Below are positions 7,203 through 14,294 of a stretch of 50,379 bases of DNA, piece by piece. Numbering within the stretch: the stretch's first letter is position 1; every line of letters starts with the position of its first letter. This DNA is from a virus: positions 1 to 50,379 of IMG/VR virus record IMGVR_UViG_3300050020_000163; one strand, 5' to 3'. The translations under genes were made by a program, and so were the position numbers. The notes below the pieces were generated by a model that did no database searches, had not been told where the DNA came from, and was given only the letters and a program-made list of their open reading frames with translations.

Positions 7203-7555
7203 TGGATTGCCTCCTCTCCCGGATAAAGACTTTTGATGGAGTTGGCGAAATCGCCAGTTGGCAGCGGCGGGCAATCTATCTCTCCCTCATCTATGCCGAG
7301 AATCATTCGCGCCGCAATCAAGTGCTTGCACAACACCACTTCGGTTCTGCGCTGGAAGTCGGGGCATGTGCAGTCGTTCTTGCCCGTCTGAATGACGTAG
7401 CAGCGGTCGGGCTCCTCCGGGTGCTGCATGATGAAAGTTCCGCTTCCGCAATCTTCGATCAGATAGGTCTCTTTGACCTCAATTGCCCGCTCATGCCTAT
7501 CATCAATTGTGTTCAGCGGCTCGATTCTCTGTGCTAGGGTTGTTGTTTCTGACAT
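7184..7555 (-). CDS. SWIM zinc-finger protein
   Basis: A 123-residue protein with a SWIM signature, C-T-C-P-D-F...C-K-H-L (about residues 62-80, CxCx12CxH), a zinc-binding fold used for DNA or protein contact and often found beside recombination proteins. The N-terminus has a short beta-rich part (TYLIEDCGSGTFIMQHP). The stop overlaps the RDF-like start by 19 nt. It is in the early operon next to recombination genes; the exact role is inferred. Confidence 0.8.
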   Translation of the reverse strand: MSETTTLAQRIEPLNTIDDRHERAIEVKETYLIEDCGSGTFIMQHPEEPDRCYVIQTGKNDCTCPDFQRRTEVVLCKHLIAARMILGIDEGEIDCPPLPTGDFANSIKSLYPGEEAIQCRKAS

Positions 7556-7602
7556 TTCAGTTTTTCCTTTCCTGTAATTGAAGCGGCACCTATGCTACCG
7601 TT

Positions 7603-7851
7603 TCAGCTACCGGCAATTTGGTATCGATCTTCACGCTGGTTGGTGGGGTCCGCGGCAAACGCTTCGAGGGCCAGAGCACGGACCTTGGCAGTGCTCTCAG
7701 TCACAGCAGTCTTTGCGCTCAACTCTTCTTCGAGAGAATTGGCATTCTCCACGCGGAAGTCGCTCAGCAACTTCATTACGTGCTGTGATCTTAATTCCTG
7801 ATTGAATCGAGCTTCAGCAAGCTCTCGTATTGCGGTTTCAAGTGGAGTCAT
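7603..7851 (-). CDS. Small helical early protein
   Basis: An 82-residue, mostly helical protein (MTPLETAIRELAEARF start), rich in Ala, Glu and Leu, with no cysteines or membrane segment. It is separated by about 47 and 60 nt from its neighbours. No family recognised. Confidence 0.6.
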   Translation of the reverse strand: MTPLETAIRELAEARFNQELRSQHVMKLLSDFRVENANSLEEELSAKTAVTESTAKVRALALEAFAADPTNQREDRYQIAGS

Positions 7852-7911
7852 GATAAAATACCTTTGGCTAAAATCAGTGATGGCGGTGTAGGATTCGGTG
7901 TAACCCCGAAG

Positions 7912-8118
7912 CTATGCCGCCTTTTCTTTTGTGTCCTCGGCATCGAGCAATGCTCGTGCATCGTTGATAACTGTCTCAAGGATCGCTCGCGGCATTTCCA
8001 GGCTCAAGACACAGCCAAACGGATTCGACTCGCGAACGCTGATGCAGAATCGGCCCGGCTTAGCGGGTGTGACTTCTGCTTTGCCGTCATCTTCCGCGAT
8101 AAAGAGTGTATACATCAT
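7912..8118 (-). CDS. Small early protein
   Basis: A 68-residue protein with two beta-rich stretches (MMYTLFIAEDDG, GRFCISVRESNP) and a C-terminal helix with an acidic-basic tail. Its ATG 8118 overlaps the upstream TGA at 8115, so it is translationally coupled to the coiled-coil protein. Function unknown. Confidence 0.65.
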   Translation of the reverse strand: MMYTLFIAEDDGKAEVTPAKPGRFCISVRESNPFGCVLSLEMPRAILETVINDARALLDAEDTKEKAA

Positions 8119-8354
8119 TGGGAGTTCTCCTTTCTTCGCGCTTCCATCCGCGCCATTACCGCGGCCACTCTCTCGGCCTCTTCGGCCTCCTCTTTCTCAG
8201 CCTGAGCAACCATGTGCTCCAGGGCCGCTTTCTCCTCAATTAACATGTCAACGAGCGCTTTCTCGCGCTCCAACCGTGCCTCGTGAGTGATGATCTTCTC
8301 CTCGGTGGCGTTCAGCCGGTTGCGTAGCCACCTCGATCTCTGGTTTGCAATCAT
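8115..8354 (-). CDS. Coiled-coil early protein
   Basis: A 79-residue protein that is almost entirely charged heptad-like helix (EARLEREKALVDMLIEEKAA, then AQAEKEEAEEAERVA). It starts at ATG 8354, overlapping the previous stop. It probably dimerises; no enzymatic motif is present. Confidence 0.65.
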   Translation of the reverse strand: MIANQRSRWLRNRLNATEEKIITHEARLEREKALVDMLIEEKAALEHMVAQAEKEEAEEAERVAAVMARMEARRKENSQ

Positions 8355-8536
8355 TTCCCCCCTCCGTTAGCTTTTGTTCTTCGCCATTCGAGCCGCAACT
8401 TTGTAATCTCCTCGGCTACCCCATCGGCTTCTTTTCCGGTAAGCGTTACGCTACCGACCGAAGCGCCGTTTATGAGCGTATAGATGCTCACCGCGCCAGT
8501 GCGTTGGTTCAAATAGGTGGCGATGTCGGCAGTCAT
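8351..8536 (-). CDS. Small early protein
   Basis: A 61-residue protein starting MTADIATYLNQRTG at ATG 8536, overlapping the stop of the membrane protein upstream (ATGA). The sequence alternates beta-like strands (AVSIYTLINGASVGSVTL) and ends in a basic helix. Function unknown. Confidence 0.65.
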   Translation of the reverse strand: MTADIATYLNQRTGAVSIYTLINGASVGSVTLTGKEADGVAEEITKLRLEWRRTKANGGGK

Positions 8537-8718
8537 CTTGGGCCTGCCGCCGCGATCACCAACACGGCCAGCGCCAGCGCGATAATCACCACAGTCGACA
8601 GCGTAGCACGCAGCCGCTGAAAGCTCGTTGCGCGGTCCCACGCCGCGCGGAACTCCTCACGCATCGTCGGGATTCGGCGCATCGGATAGATTCGATTCAG
8701 CATTCGTGCTGGTGTCAT
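8533..8718 (-). CDS. Small single-pass membrane protein
   Basis: A 61-residue protein with a basic N-terminal half and one strong C-terminal hydrophobic segment, STVVIIALALAVLVIAAAG (about residues 41-59), so a tail-anchored inner membrane protein is likely. It belongs to the early operon and not to the lysis cassette, which suggests a host-takeover or exclusion role instead of a holin; this is inference. Confidence 0.65.
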   Translation of the reverse strand: MTPARMLNRIYPMRRIPTMREEFRAAWDRATSFQRLRATLSTVVIIALALAVLVIAAAGPR

Positions 8719-8724
8719 TTTGTT

Positions 8725-8898
8725 TCATCCTCTCTGATTTGGATTCAGAATCCACTTTCTATTCTTACGGACTATCACCCCGCGCTCGATAAGCGCCCTG
8801 CCCACCTGCGTAGCGTCGATTGCCAACTGCCGGGCCGGGTCGTAAGGCTCGGGTTCGGGTGGGATTAAGCAGTCGGCTATGTCTATAAGGTCGATCAT
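8725..8898 (-). CDS. Small DNA-binding-like early protein
   Basis: A 57-residue protein, MIDLIDIADCLIPP start, with a C-terminal segment (TQVGRALIERGVIVRKNRKW) that could be a short recognition helix plus wing. The ATG at 8898 is preceded by an AGAGGCAACC stretch. It is the second gene of the early operon. Function unknown. Confidence 0.6.
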   Translation of the reverse strand: MIDLIDIADCLIPPEPEPYDPARQLAIDATQVGRALIERGVIVRKNRKWILNPNQRG

Positions 8899-8987
8899 TT
8901 GGTTGCCTCTGTTTGAATTCAGTTTTCAAAAAACTGGTATTCTTGACAGTTACCGGATTCATAATTCAGTGATACAATGGAATTAGG

Positions 8988-9021
8988 AGCAAGCTCGGCA
9001 CGACGCCGCGGCTTGCTTTTT
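8988..9021 (+). terminator. Rho-independent terminator-like hairpin (plus strand)
   Basis: AGCAAGC (8988-8994) pairs with GCTTGCT (9011-9017), with an inner CGGC/GCCG pair and a TTTTT run at 9017-9021. The T-run exists only for plus-strand transcripts. No plus-strand gene lies to the left, so it may end a short antisense RNA. Confidence 0.55.
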
Positions 9022-9024
9022 GCG

Positions 9025-9237
9025 TTAAGCTACTTGCTGGTCGCCGCGTCCGCGTCCAAGCGCGGGAGCGTTGATGGGCTCAAGCCGTTTTGTGACCCGG
9101 TAGCCGAGCGTCCTGACGCGCGTGTAGACGGTACCGAGAGGCAGTCCGGCATTGTCGGCTATCTGCTGCCAGGTGAAGCCCTCGCGCAGCTTGCGGTCTA
9201 TGTCTTCAATGAATGCCTGGTCTATGTCTGAGATCAT
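9025..9237 (-). CDS. HTH protein, first early gene (Cro- or excisionase-like position)
   Basis: A 70-residue protein starting MISDIDQAFIED at ATG 9237 behind GGAGG. Its core (LREGFTWQQIADNAGLPLGTVYTRVRTLGY) is a helix-turn-helix of the resolvase or sigma region 4 type: a helix, a tight AG turn and a recognition helix GTVYTRVR. It is transcribed divergently from the repressor and is the first gene after the early promoter, the place of a Cro-like regulator. DNA binding is well supported; its exact role is inferred. Confidence 0.75.
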   Translation of the reverse strand: MISDIDQAFIEDIDRKLREGFTWQQIADNAGLPLGTVYTRVRTLGYRVTKRLEPINAPALGRGRGDQQVA

Positions 9238-9250
9238 GGGTTCCTCCAAG

Positions 9251-9303
9251 ACACCAACTGTAAGTTGTTGGCATGTGTAATATACCACACCAACTCGGAG
9301 TTT
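9251..9303. promoter_or_regulatory. Two putative repressor operators
   Basis: Two similar sites, ACACCAACTGTAAGTTG at 9251-9267 and ACACCAACTCGGAGTTT at 9287-9303, share an AACT-N3-AGTT dyad and are 36 bp apart. The second fills the spacer of the minus-strand promoter and the first lies just past its start, so a bound repressor would block early transcription. Confidence 0.65.
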
Positions 9304-9307
9304 GCAA
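9279..9307 (-). promoter_or_regulatory. Early promoter (PR-like)
   Basis: On the minus strand TTGCAA (9307-9302), a 17-bp spacer and TATATT (9284-9279) fit a sigma-70 promoter. Transcription would begin near 9272 and read the HTH gene and the early operon leftward. It overlaps an operator. Confidence 0.65.
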
Positions 9308-9324
9308 GGGGTATTTCAAAATAA

Positions 9325-9355
9325 TTGGAAATAGTTGAGGAGGGTGCTGTATAAT
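9325..9355 (+). promoter_or_regulatory. Possible repressor promoter
   Basis: TTGGAA (9325-9330) and TATAAT (9350-9355) are 19 bp apart, a little long. The TATAAT overlaps the first ATG of the repressor. If it is used, the protein would start at the next ATG, 9387. A GGAGGG at 9339-9344 supports the 9354 start from some other promoter. Confidence 0.35.
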
Positions 9356-9785
9356 GCAAACGTCAACTCAAGAGGTGTTGTCATTTATGTCAAGTCCGCC
9401 AAGAAGGCCAACCGTGGGAGCCATACTGAGAGAATGTAAGGGAGAGCTGTCCTATGAGCATATAGCGCGGAATGCGCGGCTCTGGCTTGAAGATCAGGAA
9501 GCCAAGGGGAGAAAGCTACCATCCTCTCACATCACGTCAGAATACGTGCGTAGAATATGCAATGGCGAGGTTCAACGGGTCTCTGAGCATTACTTGGAAG
9601 CTCTAGCGGTGGCAATGGGAGCAAACCTGGATGAACTCCGAGACGCCGCAGGTTACGCTTTGCCTACCGATCCCGTGCGCCGTGTTGACGTCTTCTTGAA
9701 TGGGATGGACACCCTGTCCGACTTTACCAAGGAGGAGATTCGCAGGATTGTGCAAGAAGAGTTAGAGAGATCAAAAGGAGACTGA
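9354..9785 (+). CDS. XRE-type phage repressor
   Basis: A 143-residue DNA-binding protein with an N-terminal Cro/CI-like HTH: GAILRECKGELSYEHIARNA, then an extra basic loop of about 20 residues, then ITSEYVRRICNGEV and a final helix YLEALAVAMGANLDELRDAAG. The insert between helices 2 and 3 is longer than in standard XRE domains. The C-terminal part is short and acidic with a helix (DFTKEEIRRIVQEELER), and lacks a LexA-type Ser-Lys protease, so induction would depend on another route such as the ImmA peptidase at 10827. It is the first gene of the plus-strand lysogeny block, divergent from the early operon. The start could be 9354 or 9387. Confidence 0.85.
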   Translation: MQTSTQEVLSFMSSPPRRPTVGAILRECKGELSYEHIARNARLWLEDQEAKGRKLPSSHITSEYVRRICNGEVQRVSEHYLEALAVAMGANLDELRDAAGYALPTDPVRRVDVFLNGMDTLSDFTKEEIRRIVQEELERSKGD

Positions 9786-9789
9786 ACCC

Positions 9790-10425
9790 GTGGGATTCTT
9801 TCGCTTCCAAAGACGCCTCAAGATTTGCAAAGGCCTCAATGTCAATCTCAGTAAGCGCGGCATAGGTATCAGTGCGGGTCCGCGCGGAGCGAAGATCGGC
9901 ATAAACTCAAGGGGTCAAAGATATTCATCTTTCGGAATACCCGGAACCGGATTGTCGTACCGAAGCGTTCAGAGGAAAGGTGGCACGTCGTTTGTCGATG
10001 GACTGATGGTGATCGCGGAGATAATAGGGTGGCTCAAAGGAAAAACTGCGAGACCCGAACCAACGCAGCAGGTCGATGTCGACGCGCTATCTAAGACCCT
10101 ATTTACAGACGAGTTCGTCCGCGCTAATACAGATTTTCCGAGTTCTGCAAGCATGCTCTCTGCTTTGGAAGCTATTGGATCAGTCGATTCAGAAACAGTG
10201 TTCGACAACTTAGTGGTTCAGCACAGTCACTTTTCGACATTTGAGGAATTGATTCGGACCGCCAAATTGACCAGAGCAAGCAGTGCGAATGGCAATAACC
10301 GGCCCTCAGCTCCTAGCCAGGCGAATCTTTCTGAAGAGGAGCAGTCCAGAAGATTCACTGTAAACCTGATTGTCGGATGCAGTATAGGACTTGTAGTTAT
10401 GATACTGATCTTCAGCAGATTCTAG
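9790..10425 (+). CDS. DUF4236-domain protein with C-terminal membrane anchor
   Basis: A 211-residue protein. Residues 1-60 carry the DUF4236 pattern: FRFQRRLKICKGLNVNLSKR, then GIGISAGPRGAKIGINSRG and GTGLSYR. A helical middle follows, and one C-terminal hydrophobic segment, VNLIVGCSIGLVVMILIF. It begins 4 nt after the repressor stop, so it is co-transcribed and expressed in the lysogen. DUF4236 has no established function. Its place in the lysogeny operon suggests superinfection exclusion or host modification. Confidence 0.8.
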   Translation: MGFFRFQRRLKICKGLNVNLSKRGIGISAGPRGAKIGINSRGQRYSSFGIPGTGLSYRSVQRKGGTSFVDGLMVIAEIIGWLKGKTARPEPTQQVDVDALSKTLFTDEFVRANTDFPSSASMLSALEAIGSVDSETVFDNLVVQHSHFSTFEELIRTAKLTRASSANGNNRPSAPSQANLSEEEQSRRFTVNLIVGCSIGLVVMILIFSRF

Positions 10426-10486
10426 GTCGCAAGAGGAATTGGAAAGATCAGAAAGGGACAATTAGTCTCAGTAATGGAGGGTTGCG

Positions 10487-10786
10487 ATGAAACAGTGCTC
10501 TACATGCGGAAAAGAATTTCAAGCTGACTGGAATGTATGCCCAAAATGCGGGATGAAAGCAGGCATCCGACATGACGAGCGGCCTTCCAGCGTTACGGTC
10601 GCGCGTGGGATAGCTCTCGCAGTCGTAATAGCGATCATTATTGCATTTATCTTTTTCGACCCCTATATGGTATGTGCGGTTCTCTTTATTGCATTCGCCG
10701 TATCGCTCATCATATATGGTGCCTTTTTGAAGCAGAATGAACTCCGCTTTTATGAACGCTATGGCGGCAAGCATCCAAAAAAGTAG
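10487..10786 (+). CDS. Zinc-ribbon membrane protein
   Basis: A 99-residue protein with an N-terminal zinc ribbon (CSTCGK, CPKCGM, residues 4-25), then two adjacent hydrophobic segments (ARGIALAVVIAIIIAFIFF and VCAVLFIAFAVSLIIYG) and a basic tail. A GGAGGG site lies before ATG 10487. It is the second membrane protein of the lysogeny operon. Function unknown. Confidence 0.75.
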   Translation: MKQCSTCGKEFQADWNVCPKCGMKAGIRHDERPSSVTVARGIALAVVIAIIIAFIFFDPYMVCAVLFIAFAVSLIIYGAFLKQNELRFYERYGGKHPKK

Positions 10787-10826
10787 TATGCAACATGACC
10801 GGTAACTGGCGGGATTATAGCACTGA

Positions 10827-11351
10827 ATGAATCAAATGACAACCATCTACCACAGCACCCAACTTGAAACCTGGGCGCATTCCGCTTGGAAGCGCCTGGA
10901 TCTGACTCCGCCCTGCGATCTGCAAGCGGTCTGTGACTTCCTCCGGGTAAGGGTTGAGCGCCGCGTCCTCCCAAATGACCTCCAGGGCGTCTATATGAGG
11001 CTTGTGGACGGATCGCAGGCAATTGTGGTGAACCGAGGGCTGAGTCTCGCCAGGATGCGCTTCGTGTGGGCTCACGAGATTGGACACGCTCTCTTGTCCC
11101 GCAAGATGCCGGGTGAGATCGTGGTGGAGTTCCGAGTCGGCAGGCATAACGCCCACGAGCGCGAGTGTGATCTATTCGCCGCCCACCTGCTGATGCCCGA
11201 GATTCGAGTAAGGCAGTTAGCCGCCGATCTCGGGCACCCCGAATCTGTGGACAAGACCCGAACCCTCGCGGCTCACTTCGGAGTGAGCACCCAGGCGATC
11301 AGGATTCGACTTCGAGACCTCGGACTCGTCCACGTGCCGGCATCAAGATGA
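10827..11351 (+). CDS. ImmA/IrrE-family metallopeptidase
   Basis: A 174-residue zinc peptidase. The HExxH motif HEIGH lies at residues 83-87, followed by the helix ECDLFAAHLLMPE that supplies the third ligand in this family. The C-terminal QLAADLG...LAAHFGVSTQAIRIRL segment is the usual helical end. ImmA in ICEBs1 cleaves its ImmR repressor on a damage or quorum signal; here the XRE repressor at 9354 is the likely target. The end overlaps the integrase start by 4 nt (ATGA). Confidence 0.92.
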   Translation: MNQMTTIYHSTQLETWAHSAWKRLDLTPPCDLQAVCDFLRVRVERRVLPNDLQGVYMRLVDGSQAIVVNRGLSLARMRFVWAHEIGHALLSRKMPGEIVVEFRVGRHNAHERECDLFAAHLLMPEIRVRQLAADLGHPESVDKTRTLAAHFGVSTQAIRIRLRDLGLVHVPASR

Positions 11352-12754
11352 ACGTAGTAGCCTACTGCCGATGTTCCTCCGACCGCCAGGAGGACAGCCC
11401 ACACGTCCAACTCGCCGCGATCCGCGACCACTGCACCCGCCAGAGCTGGAACATTATCGGGGAGTATTCCGACGAAGACATATCGGGCGGCATCCGGCTG
11501 GAATCGAGGCCGGGATTCTCGCGCTTGCTTAGGGAGTATACTCTTCTCGGTGCCGAGGCTATCATCTGTCTGCGGCTGGACCGGCTCACCCGTGATCTGG
11601 CCGATCAGATAGCTTTCTTCGCCTCGATTGAGAAGCGGCATCTCAAAGTCTTCTTCGTCTCCGAGCACTTCGGCCAGGACGCCCAGGGTCAGCTTATGCA
11701 GCAGATCGTGGGTGCATTCAATCAATACTACCGAGCCGACATCGGGCAGAAGATCAAGGAGCATAACCTCTGGCTCGTGAGGCAGGGAAAGTGGCCTGGT
11801 GGCCGTGTCCCATTCGGCTACTACTATGATCTCGCGGCAAAGCGCATTCTTCCTCACCCGATTCATCAGCATGAGGCTCGCGTAGTGTTTGACACGTTCA
11901 TTGCCACTGGCGGCTCACGAAACGGAACAGCAGTCAGACTGAACGGGATGGGGATGCGGACATCGCTTGGAAAACGGTGGACTAACCAGATTGTCTTGAA
12001 CACCATCGGTGCTTCTCTCTATGTGGGCGAGATTGACTACGCGGACCAGTTGTTTCCCATCGACCTGCCGGCGATTGTGCCGCCCGCCACGGTGAATAAA
12101 GCACGCGAACTTCTTGCCCGAACGCGCGGGTGTCCGCAACGGGCTATTGAAGATAGCCCGTATATTTACACCCAACTCCTTTACTGCTTGCGGTGCGGCG
12201 GCAAAGTTTCGGGGTTCAAGATCGCAGGAAGCAAGCCGCGCACCCATTCGAATACCTATAAGTGCAACGGAAAGCGGTATGGTCGCTGTGACGCCCCTAT
12301 TATCATGGAAAAGAGCATCGACGCCGTGGTTGTGCCTCAACTTGTCAAGATCGTGCGTGGCAGTGTGCGCCCCGCGAAGCACAGACCGGAGCGCCCCTAT
12401 AGGGTGCCGCAGATAGACCTCGAAGCGCTTGAACAGAAGAGAGTTCGCTTTGTGGAAGCGTGGAGTGACGGACTGATAGACAAGGCGATGATGCAAAAGA
12501 GGATATCGGACCTAGACCAACAACTTCTTCAGGTTCGACGCGCGCAACCACAGGAAGTGTTTAAGCCAGATCCGGAACTGGCGACTTTTGTGCTGGAGAA
12601 TCTCGAAAGGCTATGGGGATCAATGATGCCACTCGAAAAGCGGCCCATTCTTGAGGAACTGATAACGTCGGTGTCAGTGGACAATTTGCGGCCTGGAACG
12701 CGTGCGAGGATTGTTTCGAGACTTGATGGCGCGGTGCTCAATGTTAAAACATAG
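11348..12754 (+). CDS. int: Large serine integrase
   Basis: A 468-residue site-specific recombinase that would integrate the phage at attB. The catalytic domain (1-150) has YCRCSS with Ser10 as the likely nucleophile and the RLDRLTRD motif. A recombinase domain (about 155-265, VFDTFIATGGSRNGTAVRLN) comes next, then a zinc-ribbon domain with CLRCGG and YKCNGKRYGRCDAP cysteines (about 280-320). A C-terminal helical part (LEQKRVRFVEAWSDGL) ends in the coiled-coil-like tail. All catalytic motifs are intact. Serine integrases need an RDF for excision; the gene at 6063 is the candidate. attP normally lies close to int and could be within 12755-13070. Confidence 0.95.
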   Translation: MNVVAYCRCSSDRQEDSPHVQLAAIRDHCTRQSWNIIGEYSDEDISGGIRLESRPGFSRLLREYTLLGAEAIICLRLDRLTRDLADQIAFFASIEKRHLKVFFVSEHFGQDAQGQLMQQIVGAFNQYYRADIGQKIKEHNLWLVRQGKWPGGRVPFGYYYDLAAKRILPHPIHQHEARVVFDTFIATGGSRNGTAVRLNGMGMRTSLGKRWTNQIVLNTIGASLYVGEIDYADQLFPIDLPAIVPPATVNKARELLARTRGCPQRAIEDSPYIYTQLLYCLRCGGKVSGFKIAGSKPRTHSNTYKCNGKRYGRCDAPIIMEKSIDAVVVPQLVKIVRGSVRPAKHRPERPYRVPQIDLEALEQKRVRFVEAWSDGLIDKAMMQKRISDLDQQLLQVRRAQPQEVFKPDPELATFVLENLERLWGSMMPLEKRPILEELITSVSVDNLRPGTRARIVSRLDGAVLNVKT

Positions 12755-12825
12755 TCTGGCAGTTATCGGTACGAGGACTCCGCTCACTTAGTTGCATATC
12801 TATCGTGCTTGAAAAGGCCCATTAA
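12755..12825. other. Region after integrase, possible attP location
   Basis: No gene, promoter or terminator is evident in these 71 bases. Serine-integrase attP sites are about 50 bp and usually lie next to int, but I cannot recognise the crossover core without the host attB. Confidence 0.25.
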
Positions 12826-13077
12826 ACGGCAAAACAGTCCCCGCCGGAGCCGTCTTACTGTTACGCCGTCCCAACCGAGTACGCGGACGGCGCATCTTTG
12901 GGCGATTGCTGGATAACAGACAAAAATGGAAACATCCATCCCGGTTATAACGTGTCTCCGGTGCCGGTTTCGATAGAGAGCGTTGGGAAGAGAGAGCACA
13001 TTCCCGCTTATCCGTTCAACGCGGCCAAGCGCACAGTCGAGAAATTCTTCCGGGAAGTTTCCAGAGGTGCCAAATGA
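12826..13077 (+). pseudogene. Startless reading frame, probable gene remnant
   Basis: The frame is open for 83 codons from the TAA at 12823-12825 to TGA 13075, with protein-like composition (AVPTEYADGASLGDCWITD, SIESVGKREHIPAYPFNAAK). It has no ATG or GTG; the only candidate start is TTG 12898, with no good ribosome site. Its stop overlaps the next ATG (ATGA), as in real operons. This suggests a gene whose 5' end was lost, perhaps where the integrase region was joined to it. Confidence 0.45.
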
Positions 13078-13253
13078 CCACCACGCCGCGCAAGCGAGGC
13101 CGCCCGCCAGTGGCGGCCTCCGAGCAACGAACCGTTGACCGGCACGTGAAACTCACGCCAGCAGAGGACGCCGCTTTTTCCGCCGTTGCCGCTGCCGAGT
13201 CCGCCACGTTCAGCGACTGGGCGCGCCGCGGGCTCCGCAAGTTACTCAAATGA
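13074..13253 (+). CDS. Small RHH-like DNA-binding protein
   Basis: A 59-residue basic protein (MTTTPRKRGRPPVAASEQRT). The N-terminus has an AT-hook-like KRGRPP. The body VDRHVKLTPAEDAAF...ATFSDWARRGLRKLL has the strand-helix-helix layout of ribbon-helix-helix (CopG/Arc, mobilisation-type) proteins. It is coupled to the preceding remnant by an ATGA overlap and convergent with the late operon. Confidence 0.65.
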   Translation: MTTTPRKRGRPPVAASEQRTVDRHVKLTPAEDAAFSAVAAAESATFSDWARRGLRKLLK

Positions 13254-13258
13254 TCCAC

Positions 13259-13295
13259 AAAAAGGGGCCGATCTAGATCACTCCTGACCGGCCCC
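13259..13295 (-). terminator. Late-operon terminator
   Basis: GGGGCCG (13264-13270) pairs with CGGCCCC (13289-13295). Read on the minus strand the hairpin is followed by TTTTT (13263-13259), a good Rho-independent terminator just after the endolysin. It separates the late operon from the convergent plus-strand gene. Confidence 0.75.
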
Positions 13296-13300
13296 GCATG

Positions 13301-13735
13301 TTACACGAGCGTTCCGATTTCGAAACAAGCGATGCATCGATCTTTGTAAACCGTCCATAGTTGCCGGCAGCAGCCCTTGTTTCCGCAACTCTCGAAAGTA
13401 TCGCCGGACACGAGGCCCCACACGTGCCCCGGTTTGCCGCCTTTGGGTGCTATAAAGCAGAGTCGAAAGATGTTGTCGGCCAGCGGCCCGACGTTGGAAT
13501 ACTTGACCTCTTTCAGCGCCTTGTGGTCACACCAGGTGTGGATATCCACCGAGCCGCCGACAACTCTGATACCCCATGCCCGTTCGAGTGTGTAGGTCAT
13601 CAGGCCCGAGCAGTCGGCGAGGGTCCATGTATCCGGCGCATCGTCGGGATCGGGTTTCGCGCCCCATTCGTAATGATGTTTGCCGTCACACGTCCCCTTG
13701 ATAATCTCAATCAGTTTCGCTCTTTCCAACTGCAT
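13301..13735 (-). CDS. NlpC/P60-family endolysin
   Basis: A 144-residue cell-wall hydrolase. Its layout fits an NlpC/P60 cysteine peptidase: a YEWGAKP motif, catalytic Cys42 in ADCSGL, and His104 in KPGHVWGLVS. NlpC/P60 enzymes cut peptide links in peptidoglycan. No signal peptide or cell-wall-binding repeat is present, so export relies on the holins upstream. It is the last gene of the late operon, directly before the terminator. Extra cysteines at the C-terminus (CGNKGCC) may bind metal or form disulfides. Confidence 0.85.
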   Translation of the reverse strand: MQLERAKLIEIIKGTCDGKHHYEWGAKPDPDDAPDTWTLADCSGLMTYTLERAWGIRVVGGSVDIHTWCDHKALKEVKYSNVGPLADNIFRLCFIAPKGGKPGHVWGLVSGDTFESCGNKGCCRQLWTVYKDRCIACFEIGTLV

Positions 13736-13868
13736 CTTTCACCCCCAGCCATCTTCGGATCTTCTGCATAACGAGGCGGTCCCGGCGCTCTTGATCGGCA
13801 ATATCCGAGAATTGCGCTAGGACCACCTCTACCAGATTTGCGAATCGTCTCAAATCTGAGTCGGTCAC
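13707..13868 (-). CDS. Small protein in lysis cassette
   Basis: A 53-residue helical protein starting at GTG 13868 behind GGAGG (VTDSDLRRFANLVEVVLAQF), ending at TGA 13707 and overlapping the endolysin start by 29 nt. It is charged and has no membrane segment. Function unknown. Confidence 0.65.
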   Translation of the reverse strand: MTDSDLRRFANLVEVVLAQFSDIADQERRDRLVMQKIRRWLGVKDAVGKSETD

Positions 13869-13886
13869 GGCGGGCCTCCTAAGAGA

Positions 13887-14294
13887 TTAGGAGAAGTTAG
13901 CCGGCTCGCCAAGTCCCGCGTTCGGTCCTGCAGTAGCAGGCGCCTGCTCAAGGGCGCCGGCTGCCTTGGTGACTGGAGCCGCTATAGATGCCCCTAAAAG
14001 TGCCGGCAGGGCGTTCGGGTCTGCCGCCAGGAGGCCCTCAAGCTCGGTGATGATCGCGTCGACGGTAATAAGTGCCGGATCGCTAGGCACCGCCGTCCTT
14101 ACGATCTCCACGACGTGCTTCAATGCGTCAATGTCGGCAACACCCTGAGCCTTCTCCGTTGCGGTGAGGGATGCCAGAACTGCCTTGACCAGGTCCGTCT
14201 CAGCAGCCTTAGCTGTCAGTTGACCGCCCTCTATCCAACCCACGAAAATATCTCTCAAGAAGTTGAGAGGTTGAAGCTTAGAAATCCAGCTCAT
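13887..14294 (-). CDS. Lysis-cassette or tail-associated protein
   Basis: A 135-residue, mostly helical, Ala- and Leu-rich protein (MSWISKLQPLNFLRDIFVGW start) with a low-complexity C-terminus. It is coupled to the upstream holin by ATGA (14294/14291). No catalytic motif or clear membrane segment. Function unknown; the position suggests a role in lysis. Confidence 0.6.
   Translation of the reverse strand: MSWISKLQPLNFLRDIFVGWIEGGQLTAKAAETDLVKAVLASLTATEKAQGVADIDALKHVVEIVRTAVPSDPALITVDAIITELEGLLAADPNALPALLGASIAAPVTKAAGALEQAPATAGPNAGLGEPANFS

Noticed and set aside
8977-9231. Plus-strand frame with a hydrophobic start
   Set aside because: It covers the terminator hairpin and runs antisense to the HTH gene; no ribosome site.
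11273-11872. Long minus-strand frame opposite the integrase
   Set aside because: The plus strand encodes all integrase motifs; this frame has no motif or ribosome site.
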